A DNA stretch of 64,000 bases from Apium graveolens (lineage: Eukaryota > Streptophyta > Magnoliopsida > Apiales > Apiaceae): positions 37,839,437 through 37,903,436 of the forward strand of contig NC_133655.1 of NCBI RefSeq assembly GCF_009905375.1. Direction: 5' to 3'. The notes beneath the pieces are model-generated. The model was not told the DNA's origin. It made no database searches and saw only the letters and a program-made list of their open reading frames with translations. This document shows positions 31,101-43,430 of the stretch, piece by piece (position 1 is the first letter of the stretch; each line of letters starts with the position of its first letter). A program made the translations under genes and the position numbers.

Positions 31101-31538
31101 ATTCCTCTGAATCATCTCGTTTGATCATTGATTAACCTCAATTATTGTCATTATGACTTGCTGAGCTAGTTAGCTCACTCTAGTGAATCTTTTTATGTAT
31201 TCTACAGTTAATAAGGATACGGTTGATAGCGAGGTTTCCCATTTCAATCTATGAGCTAGGATTCTAGATTGAGTTGGATCGAGCTAGCAGGAGCTTATTG
31301 CGGTAGTGAGATAGTAAGATTGTAAGAATAATTTTATTATCAGTTATAAGTTAAATTAGTTGGGATTTGGTACGATGTAATAAAAGTTAAGGTTGTGGCT
31401 TGTTTTCATACTTTAACCTGTTGCAATCCGTGGTTATTTAAAGCAGGGTCATTGCAAATAGTATCTTATATACAGGTTTATATGTTGTGTTTGTGTTGTG
31501 GACCCCAAACTTCTGACCCAGGTTTGGAGGGCGCCACA
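28132..31538 (+). repeat. Element D 3' LTR
   Basis: 3.4 kb, matching 19146-22155 with a few differences per 100 bases, plus about 394 bases (28578-28972) missing from the 5' copy. It ends GCGCCACA; the copy of caaac follows. The conserved last part (CTTCTGACCCAGGTTTGGAGGGCG) is almost the same in element G, although the two differ strongly at the LTR start. Confidence 0.92.
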
Positions 31539-31543
31539 CAAAC

Positions 31544-33120
31544 AAGAAAAGTAACTCAAAAAGAATGTCTTTATAACAACTTTCTATCTCAGGAAGAACC
31601 TAAAAAGGTAGAAGAAGCTCTATTGGATCCTGATTGGGTTTTATCTATGCAGGAAAATCTAAACCAATTTGAAAGGAATAAAGTACGGAAGCTGGTACCC
31701 AAGCCTAAAGGAAAGAATCAATTGACACCAAGTTGTTATTCAGAAACAAGATGGATGAAAATGGCATAGTAATCAGGATCAAAGCTCAATTGGTTGCTAA
31801 GGGCTATTGTCAACAAGAAGGAATAGATTTTGATGAAACTTTTGCTCCTGTTGCAAGACTTGAAGCCATCAGAATTTTCTTAGCCTATGCAGCCCGTGGC
31901 AATTTCAAGGTCTATCAAATGGATGTCAAAAGTGCCTTTCTGAATGGAGATTTGGAGGAGGAAGTTTATGTCAATCAGCCTCCTGGTTTTGAAGATCCAA
32001 ATTTTACAGAATATGTCTACTATATTTTGAAAGCACTTTATGGACTGAAGCAAGCACCTAGAGCCTGGTATGACACTTTGTCAAAATTTCTCTTAGAATA
32101 TCATTTCACCAGAGGTACTGTTGATAAAACTTTATTCTATAGAAATGTTAATGGCTCTGGTATACTTGTTCAAATTTATGTAGATGATATTATATTTGGC
32201 TCTACAGATGATAAACTTTACAAAAAGTTTGCCAAATTGATGCAAAGTAAATATGAAATGAGCATGATGGGAGAACTAACTTACTTTCTTGGTTTACAAG
32301 TTAAGCAAGTTAGTGATGAAATATTCATTAGTCAAACAAAATATATTTATGACCTTTTAAAGAAGTTTGACTTAATGGATTGCATATCTGCAAAAACTCC
32401 CATGGCCACTGCAGCTAAACTTGAATTAAACACTACTGAAAAGTCTGTGGATATTTCAAGTTATAGAGGCATGGTTGGTTCACTTTTATATTTAACAGCC
32501 AGTAGGCCAGATATAATGTTTGCTACTTATCTTTGTGCTAGATTTCAGGCTGATCCTAGAGAATCTCATATAGTAGCTATTAAGAGAATTTTCAGATATC
32601 TCAAAGGAACACCAAAACTTGGCATTTGGTATCCTATAGATTTTGGTTTTGATCTAACTGGTTATTCAGATGCAGATTATGCAGGTTGTAAAATTGATAG
32701 AAAAAGTACAACAGGAACCTGTCAATTTCTAGGAAATAATTTAGTATCCTGGTTCAGTAAAAAGCAAAATTCAGTCTCAACTTCTATAGCTGAGGCTGAA
32801 TATATTGTTGCTGGTAGTTGTGTGCATAGATTTTATGGATGAAAAATCAACTGTTGGACTATGTTCTACAGGTGAATAAGATTCCTATATTCTGTGACAA
32901 CACAAGTGCCATTGCAAATACTGAAAATCCAGTACAACATTCAAGGACCAAGCACATTGACATCAAGTACCATTTTATTAGAGAGCATGTTATGAATGGT
33001 ACTGTGGAACTTCATTTTGTTCTAAGTGAAAAATAACTTGCAGACATCTTTACCAAACCGCTTGATGAATCCACCTTTACTAGGTTGGTGAGTAAGTTAG
33101 GTATGCTTACTTACTCTTAA
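31544..33120 (+). pseudogene. Element A pol remnant: reverse transcriptase and RNase H
   Basis: Continues A's pol after element D: TRKVTQKECLYNNFLSQEEP, RT with [48 protein letters not shown] and the catalytic YVDDIIFGS, then the copia RNase H with Asp in [10 protein letters not shown], Glu in AEAEYI and Asp in FCDNTSAI. Three lesions are visible: a frameshift near 31715-31735, another near 32835, and a stop at 33034-33036 before [12 protein letters not shown]. The natural end is the TAA at 33118-33120. Very similar to 40068-41522 of F. Confidence 0.92.
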
Positions 33121-33576
33121 TTCATTTTGATGTTTAAGCTATTTGAAATGCAACCAGAGTGAAAGTTGATATTTCCTACCAAAGATAAAATTTTGGCTAA
33201 GTCAGAATTTATATCTCGACGGATGTTCATTATCCTTTGAAAATGAATATACATTGAATCTTATCATCTGTCGAAGTATCAATTATTACTCTGGGTACTT
33301 TTATCATTATCCGTCGAATTGCACTCAATCTCAGCCGTTAATTTTAAGCATTATCCGTCAAATTTACTTACAAACTATATGTATATTTCGACGGATAATC
33401 TTAGAATTTTGACAATTTTCTTTATTTTTAAACGGTTATTTTGGGCTAATTTGATTGGTTACTTTATTTTACTTTTTACTTATTGACAGTTTATTTCTTA
33501 GAAACTATATAAGCTAATTTCATTTCTATTTTTTACTTTTATCTTTCTCAAGCAATTTCTCTAACTCTCTTCTTCT
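33121..33576 (+). other. Element A region downstream of pol
   Basis: No frame. Contains exact ATCCGTCG/CGACGGAT copies in both orientations at 33217, 33309 and 33389, so it can fold on itself. The end (ctctaactctcttcttctt) aligns with F just before the ATG of F's extra ORF, which shows that E inserted right before A's extra ORF. Confidence 0.8.
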
Positions 33577-34264
33577 TGTTAGTCGCTAAACACGCGCTAA
33601 TAATACACGCAAGTATACGAGTTTGTAAGTAGCATAGAATCTTTTCTAGTTCGTTCCCACATAGACTGGCTTTGGTTAACTAATTAAGTCACGCACTTAA
33701 GCAACAATGTATGGTTATTATTCAATGCTAAGACGATAACAAATTGAGGTTGTTTATAACTAAGAATTAAACTAACAATTATAACTAAGAGAATAAGATT
33801 GACTGAATTACTATATGTGACAAACATGGGATTCTAACTTCATTAAATACTTCATTCAATAGCCTTATATTTCTCAACCTTAGCATGCAATGGTGATGAC
33901 ACTAATCAGACAACATGAAACTGATAACGCCAACTTTCGTTGCACAATTACCAAACTACCAGACATCCACAAAAGAGATAGAAGCTGAATAGACACCAAC
34001 TATATTGAGACCCTATATGCCTATAGAATTTGACAACATAACGGTTTAAGCATAAGTTATCTATCTTGATTACATAAGGCAAGTAAGATGGTTAAAATTA
34101 CCCACAAATCATGCATAACGAATACATGAACCTATGCTAGCATGGCAAGTTCTAAATCCTTAAATTCACTTTTGCTTCATTAAGAATTAACACACTATCT
34201 TATAAGTTCACGACACTCATAAGACGAATACGCATAACCAATACTAGGTTATCATACAATCACC
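33577..34264 (-). repeat. Element E 3' LTR, outer piece
   Basis: On the minus strand it ends TTTAGCGACTAACA at 33577, the kind of LTR end seen in Athila elements next to the primer site. The other piece is 47332-47678. F inserted between them, and the junction at 34264/34265 appears to have suffered a deletion. Confidence 0.78.
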
Positions 34265-34816
34265 ACACACTATTCCAGCATCTTTGAATATCTTCACAAT
34301 TGCATGGAAATGGTAATGCTTCTTTGTTCTCAAATCCCTGCTAAATAGGCTGCCACATTCCTTTTGCAAACACTCGATGCATGTGACTGTGTTGTCACTG
34401 TCAACAAATATTTGAATTTGATCATCCATAGGGTACATGCTTATCATCCGTCGGGTAGCTTTGTTCATCATCCCTTGGGTAGCTTTTTGTCGCTTGACTT
34501 AATTTCACTTATACAAAATTACAAGATATCTTATATTTACAATCAATCAACCTATTCTGCATATCCACTAGTAGTCAACATGACTCAAATACCCTCACAG
34601 AATCTACACAAGGTTGTTTGCAGAAATGTGCTACAATACTTATTATTACATAAGCTACTCACCCGGTGGATGTCAAATTGTCATCCGTCGGGACTATATT
34701 GAATCATCCGTCGGGACTATATTTGATTATCCATTAAGTGCTACAAAATTTACTAAGTTAAATCTACTAAGGTGTTTTGTTTAATTTATTTTCAAGTTCA
34801 CAACATATTCCTAACA
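34265..34816 (-). repeat. Element F 3' LTR, truncated
   Basis: Matches 46784-47331 of the 5' LTR from TGTTAGGAAT at 34816 down to about 34265-34271; the last 890 bases or so of the LTR are missing. Contains ATCCGTCG at 34446, 34683 and 34706. Confidence 0.88.
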
Positions 34817-34830
34817 ATCTCCCCCAATTT
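34817..34830 (-). other. Element F polypurine tract
   Basis: The minus strand reads AAATTGGGGGAGAT directly before the 3' LTR start. Confidence 0.85.
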
Positions 34831-35023
34831 ATGTCTACTGGAATTGTAGCCATAAATTAAGAGAAACTTGATGATAACAAAACACCCTGAAAATACAAAT
34901 TGAAAAGTAGTAGATGAAACTGATAAGTGCTACAAAATTTTCTGAAATTTTAACAAAGCAAATTATACAAAGAAGTTGCTCACAATCATTGTCAAGGTGC
35001 TCCTCTAGCCTAAGCAGATAAAT

Positions 35024-38000
35024 TTATTTCCTTGATTGTCTGGATTTCTTCCCAAGCCTCCTGTTGTTCTCTTCTATTGGACTTTGGAGTTGTTTGTGGA
35101 ATTTAAGTTCATCAGCTTCAGATAAATCTAACATTTCTTGCATTTCCAAAAGAGTCTCATTGCTAGAGATACTCAGTTTGTCATTCAGTCTGAAGAATCT
35201 TTTAACTCCCTTATCATTCATGAATTCCATCAGCTAATAAGGCCTTAAATGCACTATCTTTCCTGTAAAGGGAATATACAGAGTTTTTGGAAGTACATCT
35301 TTGGCTCTATTGCTCCTTAGCTCCTCTATTTTCTTTAGGACTATCCTCCTTGCAGTCATATTAAATCCAAAGTTTTTCTTGAAGGATGAATAGATCTTTA
35401 TCAGTACAAATTGGCTTTCTTGGAGAATCCTGTGAAGTGGCCATGTGATCTCTTTCCCTCCCTTATACTTGAATACTAGCCTTTCAGGAAGATGTCTGTA
35501 GACATCAATCCCTCTTACTTCTTCCAATTCTTTCAAGTAGAGGTTTATTTCAGAGAACTCCTCGATGTCACAGATGTATAAGAGATCTTCCTTGTTGACT
35601 GTGGGTTGAGATTTGGTTAGGGTCTTGGATCTGAGAGTCACAAGCTTCACTTTCTTGCTTGCTCTAGTCTTTGTCTTCTTTGGCTTGTTGAAGATTGGAA
35701 AGTTTAGTTCATGAATTGGCAAACTATCCCAGTCTACTGGCTCATCCTTTGGAATTATGGGCTCACCATGAATATTCCTTGTTGGATCCACCGCCTTGAA
35801 TTCTTTAAATACCATTGAGTGGAGCTTGTATCTGAATTTTGTTTTCAGTTGTAGTTTATTTTGCACTTTCTGATCTTGAGATTCAGTAATTACAGATGGT
35901 TGTGCAGAAATCTCAGTTGTAGTCTTTACAGCTTGAAGTTTGGCCAAGATAGCAGCTTGCTCCTTCTTTTATTTGAGATTCTTAGCATCTAAGGCATCTT
36001 GCTTCTTTTCTTGCCTGATTCTTTCTTTCTCTTCCTTTTTAGCTTCTACAAACTAAGGATATCCAACCACCACACAGAGTTTTTTATCATTTCTGTAAAT
36101 CTTGGCAATTCTTCTTTTAAGTGCTGAATCAGTAGGATCCTTGAAAAATACAATTGACCTAGCCAACAACTTCTTCTCATCTGGCCTAGGTGTCTCATAC
36201 ACAATATCTATATGATTTTTGTCTGAAAAATCTTGAGTAGTTTCTTTTATACTTCATGATAAGATTTGCCTTTGGAGATTTGATGCAAGATGTTTGGCCT
36301 TTTTCTAGATAATTTATACTTATTTCATTCACAGAAATCTGCTTGACTTGAGAGTGATGATTGAAGACTTTGTCTGATTTCTGAATTAGTCCAAACATTT
36401 TTTGAATTTCTGCATCTATCTTTCTCCATTTATCATCTAGTTCCTTCTCCACAGCTGCAACATCAAGCATCTTAGTAATTGACTTTGACTAAAGCTTAGC
36501 AGCTGCTATGTGGATCAGATCAATGCTGTCCAATACTGGTGGTTTTGGCAGAGTAATTTCTGGAATAATTACTTGGCTGATTTGTACATTTACCACTTTC
36601 TCCCCCTTACTAGATGGCTCTGCTTGACTGACTTGAGATAATGAATTCTCCCCCTTTTTGTTATCATCAAGTAGAGTGGAGGATGAAGATTGTGCAGCCA
36701 CCAGTTATTGCAGCAGTTGAGTTTACTGTGCTTGATGTAGATGTATAGCTGTGAGAGAAGCTTCCACAACAGTCATCCTTTTGTCCAAGAAGTCCACTTT
36801 TGTGGCAAGATCAGAGTTCTTCCTTAGTTGTTTCTTAATATCAAGCATTGTTGCTTCTGGAAGTTTAGCATCCAATCTTTCAGAAATATCCTTTTTCACT
36901 TGATCAATCTCAGTCTTGATAGAAGTGACATCCTGATTGTGTTGAAAGCCTTGGATTTAATGTATTTGTAGAGAATTTAGATGACCCTGTAAGAGTATCC
37001 TGGTGCCAGCATCTGTTGTAGATTGAATAACATTATGTATCTCCTGGATTTGATGGATGATAGTGATCTTGAAATGTTGAAGATCACATTCCTTGGAGAA
37101 TGCCCAAGATGGCAGGCCAGATCTAGAGCTGGTGCATGCTGCTCCCCCTATATCCATGGGCTCTTCACTATCCTCATCATCATCTCCAAAAAGATCTTCA
37201 GATTCACCAGTGCCATAGTCTATATCATCATCAGCTTTAGGTGGCATGGATTTGATGGCATCCTTAGCTCTTTGCATGGATTGAGTGGTGTGCACCAAAT
37301 TAAGTATTCTTTCAGCCTCCTCATTGCCCCGTACAACTAGTGTTTGATAAGCTGTAATAGGATGAGTAAATGCCTCAGCATCTAGGGAAACAGAATCTAT
37401 GGCAGCTTAATATTCTTGCTGAAATAGTCTTTTCCTTTCTACATCATTAACATTCATTGACTCACTTACAATGGTGTCCATCCTTATTTCTCCTATACCT
37501 GCCTTTCTCTCAATATCTCTCTCTTTTTCAATCAAGAGCTCCCCTTGGCTTCCCACCCTCACACCCTCACCTTCACTATCTAAGGCGGGACTCCTCTCAC
37601 TCATTTTGCCAATCCTGAAGAAATGGACTGCATTTGGCCACTCATATTCTCTCCTTTTTCCTGGGAGCAACCCAGCCTCTCACTCAGTTCACTCCCTTCC
37701 CTCAGTCCTAAGAGTGATTATACTACTACTAAGTCCTCTGCACTTGTGATAATTGAAGAAATTTGAAGTTGTGCAGAGACTCCCGATGGATGAGGAATAT
37801 CCATCGGGGTAGTAGTTTGGCTAGCCGACGGATGATTGATGTTAGGCACATCCATCGGGATACAATCACTACTCGACGGATGAATGATATCCACTGGGAT
37901 AGAAGAAATGAATGAGTTTGGAGTGGAGACAATTGTAGACTCTGTGCAGATTGGTGAAAATTTGGGCACAGATGTCTCAATAGACTCAGAAAGAATTGGC

Positions 38001-39542
38001 AAGTGAGCCAACAAATCATCTAAAAGATGATGCTCACTTGCTTGGATTTTTGGCTTCTCCAACAGAGTTAAAGATGGAGAATTTGGGAGTGATGTATTGA
38101 TCATGTCAACATCCAGTCAGTGTGTGGGTGAATTTGGTGTTTCATGTGCTTCAATTATTAAAGATTTTGGCTGTGACTCCATATTTATTAGGGCCACATC
38201 AATCTGACTTTGAGAAGTTGCAGTGACTGGGTCTTTAGTACCAGTTTGCACTGTGTGTGTTCCCTGTGAATCCCCAAGTGTTTTTGATCTTTTCTTTCTA
38301 GCATAAGTTTGTTGTGAACTAGTGTCCCTACCCCTCTTGGCCTGTGCTCCTGGTTGGGAGCTTGTTTCAATAGTAACATCCTTTTGGGAGGATGAAACTA
38401 GAAATGAGCTATTTTCCTTATTAAAAATCACAGCTTGTTGGGAAACTGTGGTGTGGCTAGGCTTGGGTACACTCATCTCACCAACCTTATCCTTAGGGTT
38501 TCTTTAATTTTCACCCTGTCCCTCACCTTGTTTACTCACCTTCACACTCCCCTCTTTGTGTTTAGTAGATTTTACAACTGGTTTCTTTTGAAAGAAACCA
38601 GAGGGGGCTTTCTTAGATTTGGATTTTGAAATTATTGGTTTGATAGCTTGGGTAGGCATCTGTTGGGTCATTGACACAGATGTCATAGCTATACTAGAAG
38701 GCAAATAAATATGTGAGGTTGGAAGAGTGGAGATAGTAGAGCTTACCTCACTTACCTGAGGACCCTCCATGACTGGAAAATAGAAGAAGCACCTCTTTCT
38801 GGTGATTAACTCTATTAAGATCTGCAATAATCCTTCTTTCTTGAACCCAACAATTTAGCTTATTGGTTGGGTTCTCAACATCAATGTTCTCAATAAGATA
38901 GTTAGCAAGCATCATAAAGAATCTAGCATAATACACAGTTTTACCTCTCTTGCTGAGTTCTCCTAACTTAAAACCTAACTCAAATATGATTAAGTCACTG
39001 AAGTTAAAGTACTTATCAGTAACTAGCATATAAAGCATGTTAAGCATGGAAATGTTAACAGAATCAAAGTTACTAGTCTTACCAGAAAATACCTTAGTTA
39101 CCACATCACACAAAAAGCTCCATTCCTTTCTAAGACCTAACCTACTAATTTCACTTAACTTAGAAGTAGAGAGTGCATAGCTCATAGAATTAAGCATGGT
39201 AACTATATCAGCATCAATGTGTGGAACAGTGGTAGTGTTATCTGGAATTTTAAAGCATGCTTTGACAATGTCACTATTAATGCAAAACTCCTTTCCTTTG
39301 AGAGTGAAAGATATGGTTTTGTCAGTGGAGTTGTACACGGCAGTTGTCCATATCTCCTCTACAACCTCACTGCAGATTGTGGGAGATTCCAGGATCGCAT
39401 AGTTGAGTTTACAGCCTTTCACAGAATCCATCATTTTGTGATAATCTTCAGACTGTTGAATCTCCTTGTTCACAAGAGCTACGAAGTTGTTCTTTTCATA
39501 TATAAATCCAGATTGAGACATGATTTTGACTACGGATGCCAT
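35024..39542 (-). pseudogene. Element F extra ORF downstream of pol (env-position ORF), broken
   Basis: A chain of frames covers 4.5 kb: 39542-38748 (264 codons, MASVVKIMSQSGFIYEK), 38827-38504, 38476-38117, 38104-37718, 37670-37407, 37298-36957, 36701-36489, 36470-36195, 35947-35234 and 35230-35024. About 1500 residues if continuous. The first 260 residues look globular; the middle is Ser/Thr/Pro-rich and basic with repeated HPS peptides (37780-37890) and an acidic patch (DLFGDDDEDSEE); the end has a Lys-rich part and coiled-coil-like stretches (DVAAVEKELDDKWRKIDAEI). No signal peptide or clear membrane segment is seen, so an envelope role is not supported. Function unknown; it lies where SIRE elements have their env-like gene. 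Confidence 0.75.
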
Positions 39543-40067
39543 TGCTAAAGATTAGAGATTTGCAGAGAGAGTATTTGCTTTTGAAGAAGAAAGAAGTTAG
39601 AGCAATTGATTTTTGAGAATGATAAAAGAGTAGAATAAAAATGAATTTTGCTTTTATACTATCATAAAAATAAACTGTCAGAAATAATAAAGTGAAATAA
39701 AGTAACCAATCAAAACAGCCCAAAATAGCCGTTTAAAAATAAATAAACTGTAAAATTTTTGTCACTTATCCGTCGTGTTGTGCTTTCAAACTGTAAGTAT
39801 ACTCGATGGATAACGTTCAGAGTTTTAACGGCTAAGATTGAGACAATTCGACGGATGAGGATAAATCAATTATCCGTCGAGTTATGAAATAATCTAAAAA
39901 AGTAATTGATTTTTATTAATAAATAATATTCCTACGGATGATCAAACTTGATGGATAATGAGCATCCGCCAGGATGTAAATTTTGACTTAGCCAAAATTT
40001 CATCCAAAACAGAAAAATCAATTAAGTTTCTGGTTGCATTAAAACTTGCAAAAATATCTAAAATAAT
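39543..40067 (-). other. Element F spacer between pol and extra ORF
   Basis: AT-rich, no frame; homologous to 33121-33576 of A. Contains ATCCGTCG/CGACGGAT at 39768, 39849 and 39872 in both orientations, plus near matches. Confidence 0.8.
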
Positions 40068-41522
40068 TCAAGAATAATTAAGCATACCTAACTCACTTAC
40101 CAATCTTGAAAAGGTGGATTCATCAAGTGGCTTGGTAAATATATCTGGAAGCTGCTTTTCACTTGGAACAAAATGAAGTTCCACAGTACCATTCATCAGA
40201 TGCTCCCTAATGAAGTGATACTTGATGTCTATGTGCTTTGTTCTTGAATGCTGCACTGGATTTTCAGTGATAGAAATTGCACTTGTGTTATCACAGAAAA
40301 TGGGAATTCTATCCACTTTTAGACCATAGTCCAACAATTGTTTTTTCATCCACAAAATCTGTGCACAACAACTATCAACAGCAATATATTCAGATTCAGC
40401 TATAAAGGTAGAAACTGAATTTTGCTTTTTACTGAACCAGGACACAAGCTTGTTCCCTAGAAATTGACAGGTTCCTGTTGTACTTTTTCTATCTATTTTA
40501 CAACCTGCATAATCTGTATCTGAATAACCAGTTAGATCAAAACCAAAATCTCTAGGGTACCAAATGCCAAGTTTTGGTGTTCCCTTGAGATATCTAAAAA
40601 TTCTCTTAATAGATACTAAGTGAGATTCTCTAGGATCATCCTGAAATCTAGCACAAAGATAAGTATTAAATATTATATCTAGCCTACTAGCTGTTAAGTA
40701 TAGAAGTAAGCCAACCATGCCTCTATAGCTTGAAATATCCACAGATTTTTCAGTAGTGTTTAACTCAAGCTTAGTTGCAGTGGCCATGGGAGTTTTTGCA
40801 GGTGTGCAATCCATTAGATCAAATTTCTTTAAAATATCATGAATATATTTAGTTTGACTAATGAATATTCCATTATTAACTTGCTTAATTTGTAAACCAA
40901 GAAAGTAAGTTAGTTCTCCCATCATGCTCATTTCATACTTATTTTGCATCAATTTGGAAAACTTTTTACAAAGTTTTTCATCTGTAGAGCCAAATATAAT
41001 ATCATCTATATAAATTTGAACAAGTATACTAGAGCCATTAACATTTCTAAAGAATAAAGTTTTATCAACAGTATCTCTTGTGAAGTGAGTTTCCAAAAGA
41101 AACTTAAATAAAGTGTCATACCAGGCTCTAGGTGCTTGCTTTAGTCCATAAAGTGCTTTCAAAAGATAGTAGACATATCCTGGAAAATTTGGATCTTCAA
41201 AGCGAGGAGGTTGACTGACATAGACTTCCTCCTCCAAATCTCCATTCAGAAAGGCACTTTTGACATCCATTTGATAGACCTTGAAATTGGCATAAGCAGC
41301 ATAGGCTAAGAAGATTCTGATGGCTTCAAGTCTTGCAACAGGAGCAAAGGTTTCATCAAAATTTATTCCTTCTTGTTGACAATTGCCCTTAGCAACCAAT
41401 CTAGCTTTATTCCTGACCACTATCCCATTTTCATCCATATTGTTTCTGAATACCCACTTGGTGTCAATTGGATTATTTCCTTTAGGGTTTGGGTACCAGC
41501 TTCCATACCTTGTTCCTTTCAA
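40068..41522 (-). CDS. Element F pol: reverse transcriptase and RNase H, open frame
   Basis: 484 codons without a stop. RT blocks: [48 protein letters not shown] and the catalytic YIDDIIFGS (Ile where A has Val). Copia RNase H follows with [10 protein letters not shown], a Glu in [10 protein letters not shown] and FCDNTSAIS. Ends MLNYS with a stop at 40068. It would copy the element RNA into DNA inside the particle. The M at 41522 is not a true start; upstream pol is frame-shifted from this part, so it would not be made as a normal polyprotein. Confidence 0.92.
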   Translation of the reverse strand: MKGTRYGSWYPNPKGNNPIDTKWVFRNNMDENGIVVRNKARLVAKGNCQQEGINFDETFAPVARLEAIRIFLAYAAYANFKVYQMDVKSAFLNGDLEEEVYVSQPPRFEDPNFPGYVYYLLKALYGLKQAPRAWYDTLFKFLLETHFTRDTVDKTLFFRNVNGSSILVQIYIDDIIFGSTDEKLCKKFSKLMQNKYEMSMMGELTYFLGLQIKQVNNGIFISQTKYIHDILKKFDLMDCTPAKTPMATATKLELNTTEKSVDISSYRGMVGLLLYLTASRLDIIFNTYLCARFQDDPRESHLVSIKRIFRYLKGTPKLGIWYPRDFGFDLTGYSDTDYAGCKIDRKSTTGTCQFLGNKLVSWFSKKQNSVSTFIAESEYIAVDSCCAQILWMKKQLLDYGLKVDRIPIFCDNTSAISITENPVQHSRTKHIDIKYHFIREHLMNGTVELHFVPSEKQLPDIFTKPLDESTFSRLVSELGMLNYS

Positions 41523-42801
41523 ATTGGTTTAGCTCCTCCTGTATAGCTAAAATCCAATCAGGATCCAACAAAGCTTCTTATACCTTCTTTGGTTCTTCCT
41601 TAGATAGGAAGCTGCTATATAGACATTCTTTTTGAGTTGCTCTCCTTGTTTGAACTCTAGAAGATGCATCACCGATGATGAGCTCAAAAGGATGATCTTT
41701 AGTCCATTTTCTTTGTTGAGGTAGATTAGCTCTAGATGAAGAGGCCTCATTGTTGTCTTGATGTGTGACTGAGTTTTGATTATGAGAAATTCCCCCTGAG
41801 TTTGTGAATCTTTGATTTGAGAAATGGAAACTTTCTGTAAGTGATCTATTCCGACTTTCAGCTTCTCTTAATGTTCCAACAGATGATGCACTTTGTGTCC
41901 CGACGGATGAAGCTGATTGTCTCTCGACAGATAAGGCAGATTATCTCCTAATGGATGAAGCAATTTGCAACTCGAAAGATGTTGAATTGTGTACTTAATA
42001 GTTGTAGATTTTTCTGCATTATCCTTACTCACTGTTTCTTGATCACTATCATCATCACTGTCATCACTGACCATCTCCACATTATCAAACTTGAGGCTTT
42101 CATGGAAATCTCTATCTTGCAGTCCTTCAATCTTTTTTATCATCAAACACAACATGTATTGATTCCATAACAATGTTGGTTCTCAGATTGTAGACCCTAT
42201 ATGCCTTTCCCACAGCATATCCAACAAAAATTCCTTCATCTGATTTAGCATCAAACTTCCCATGTAGATCAGTTTGATTCCTCAAGATATAACATTTACA
42301 GCCAAAGACATGAATAAAATTTAGAGTTGGCTTCCTATTTTTGAATAATTGGTAGGGTGTCGTACATTTTGCTTGATTAATCAAAGAAATATTCTGAGTG
42401 TAGCACGCAGTATTCACAGCTTCAGCTCAAAAATATGTTGGTAACTTTGATTCTTCAAGCATTGTCCTTCCAGCTTCAATAAGAGATCTATTCTTTCTTT
42501 CCACTACTCCATTTTGTTTTGGAGTTCTTGCTGCAGAAAACTCATGCATAATCCCATTCTCTTCATAAAATGATCTCATCACCGAATTTTTGAACTCAGT
42601 TCCATTATCACTCCTGATTCTTCTTACTTTAAAATCAGTATGATTGTTGACTTGCCTTATGTAATTAATGATGATTTCACTAGCTTCATCTTTAGAATTT
42701 AGGAAATATATCCAAGAGAACTTTGAGAAATCATCCACAATTATTAGGAAAAATCTTTTCCTTGAGATGGACAACACATTGACTGGTCCAAAAAAATCCA
42801 T
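41523..42801 (-). pseudogene. Element F pol remnant: integrase core and linker
   Basis: 42801-42427 holds the integrase core: MDFFGPVNV with the first Asp, IRSDNGTEFKN with the second, and NGVVERKNRS with the Glu, all present. A stop near 42425 separates it from 42417-42127 (FGCKCYILRNQT, FVGYAVGKAYRVYNL). The acidic linker (DDSDDDSDQE) is in another frame at 42173-41868 and carries CGACGGAT at 41901. 41750-41547 covers the KWTKDHPF region across a further frameshift. A corresponds at 17991-19140. Confidence 0.87.
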
Positions 42802-42810
42802 GTGTAGCAG

Positions 42811-43416
42811 TTACAAAGGTTCTTCAATTGTTGAATCAAGCTTCTTTCTGAATGATGCTTTAATCTGCTTTCCTTTCTTGCAGGCATCACACAAACTATC
42901 CTTAGTAAACTCCACTTGAGGAATACCTCTAACCAGTTCTTTCTTGACAAGTTCATTCATGGTTTTGAAGTTTATATGGGACATCTTCTTGTGCAATAGC
43001 CAACTTTCATCTTGACTTGCTTTACTGAGAAGACAAGTAACAGATTCTGCATTAGATGAGTTGAAGTCAGCTAGATACACATTTCCTTTTCTCACTCCAG
43101 TGAGAACCACTTTGTTGCTCCTTTTGTTTGTCACAACACAGGATTCTGAATTGAAGGTTATTGAGTTGCCCTTATCACAAAGCTGGCTAATACTCAACAA
43201 ATTGTGATTGAGACCATCCACTAGGGCAACCTCTTCAATGATGACATTGTCTTTTGAAATTAAGCCATATACCACAGTATAACCTTTGCTGTCATCTCCA
43301 AAAGTAATACTTGGGCCAACTCTTTTCTTGAACTCAGTGAGCAGGGTAGAATCTCCAGTCATGTGCCTTGAGCAACCACTATCCAGGTACCAAAGATTGT
43401 TTTTGTTTCCCTGCAC
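42811..43416 (-). pseudogene. Element F pol: protease and pre-integrase region
   Basis: 201 codons beginning GNKNNLWYLDSGCSRHMTGD, with the protease site Asp-Ser-Gly intact, then ITFGDDSKG, VALVDGLNHNLLSISQLCD, and the pre-integrase zinc region (LLHKKMSHINFKTMNELVK, CDACKKGKQIKASF). It runs to EEPL and a stop at about 42810, after which the integrase continues. In the intact polyprotein it would cut gag-pol into its mature parts. Confidence 0.9.
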
Positions 43417-43430
43417 ACATCAAAATCAAA

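Larger units (their letters stand above)
19146..31538 (+). mobile_element. Element D: Tekay/Del-like Ty3/gypsy retrotransposon with long LTRs, decayed
   Basis: 12.4 kb with LTRs of 3.0 and 3.4 kb, tRNA-Met primer site at 22159, polypurine tract at 28117-28131 and a 5-bp target duplication. Pol remnants follow the gypsy order (protease, RT, RNase H, integrase). Large LTRs and a chromodomain-like tail (clearer in sister element G) suggest the Tekay/Del chromovirus branch. Stops occur every few dozen codons, so it is not functional. Its pol contains a second RT segment in place of the integrase core. Confidence 0.87.
17991..33576 (+). mobile_element. Element A: SIRE-like Ty1/copia retrotransposon, the outer host element
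   Basis: Visible parts are 17991-19145 (integrase and linker) and 31539-33576 (RT, RNase H, start of the 3' region). Together they read as one copia pol, closely similar to element F. The 5' part must lie left of the window beyond element B, and the downstream extra ORF and 3' LTR right of the window beyond element E. Three elements have inserted into it (B, D, E), so it is the oldest here. Confidence 0.87.

Noticed and set aside
35024..39542. Host gene or viral envelope gene
   Set aside because: It lies between pol and LTR of F in the same sense, is shared family architecture, and shows no signal peptide or membrane segment.
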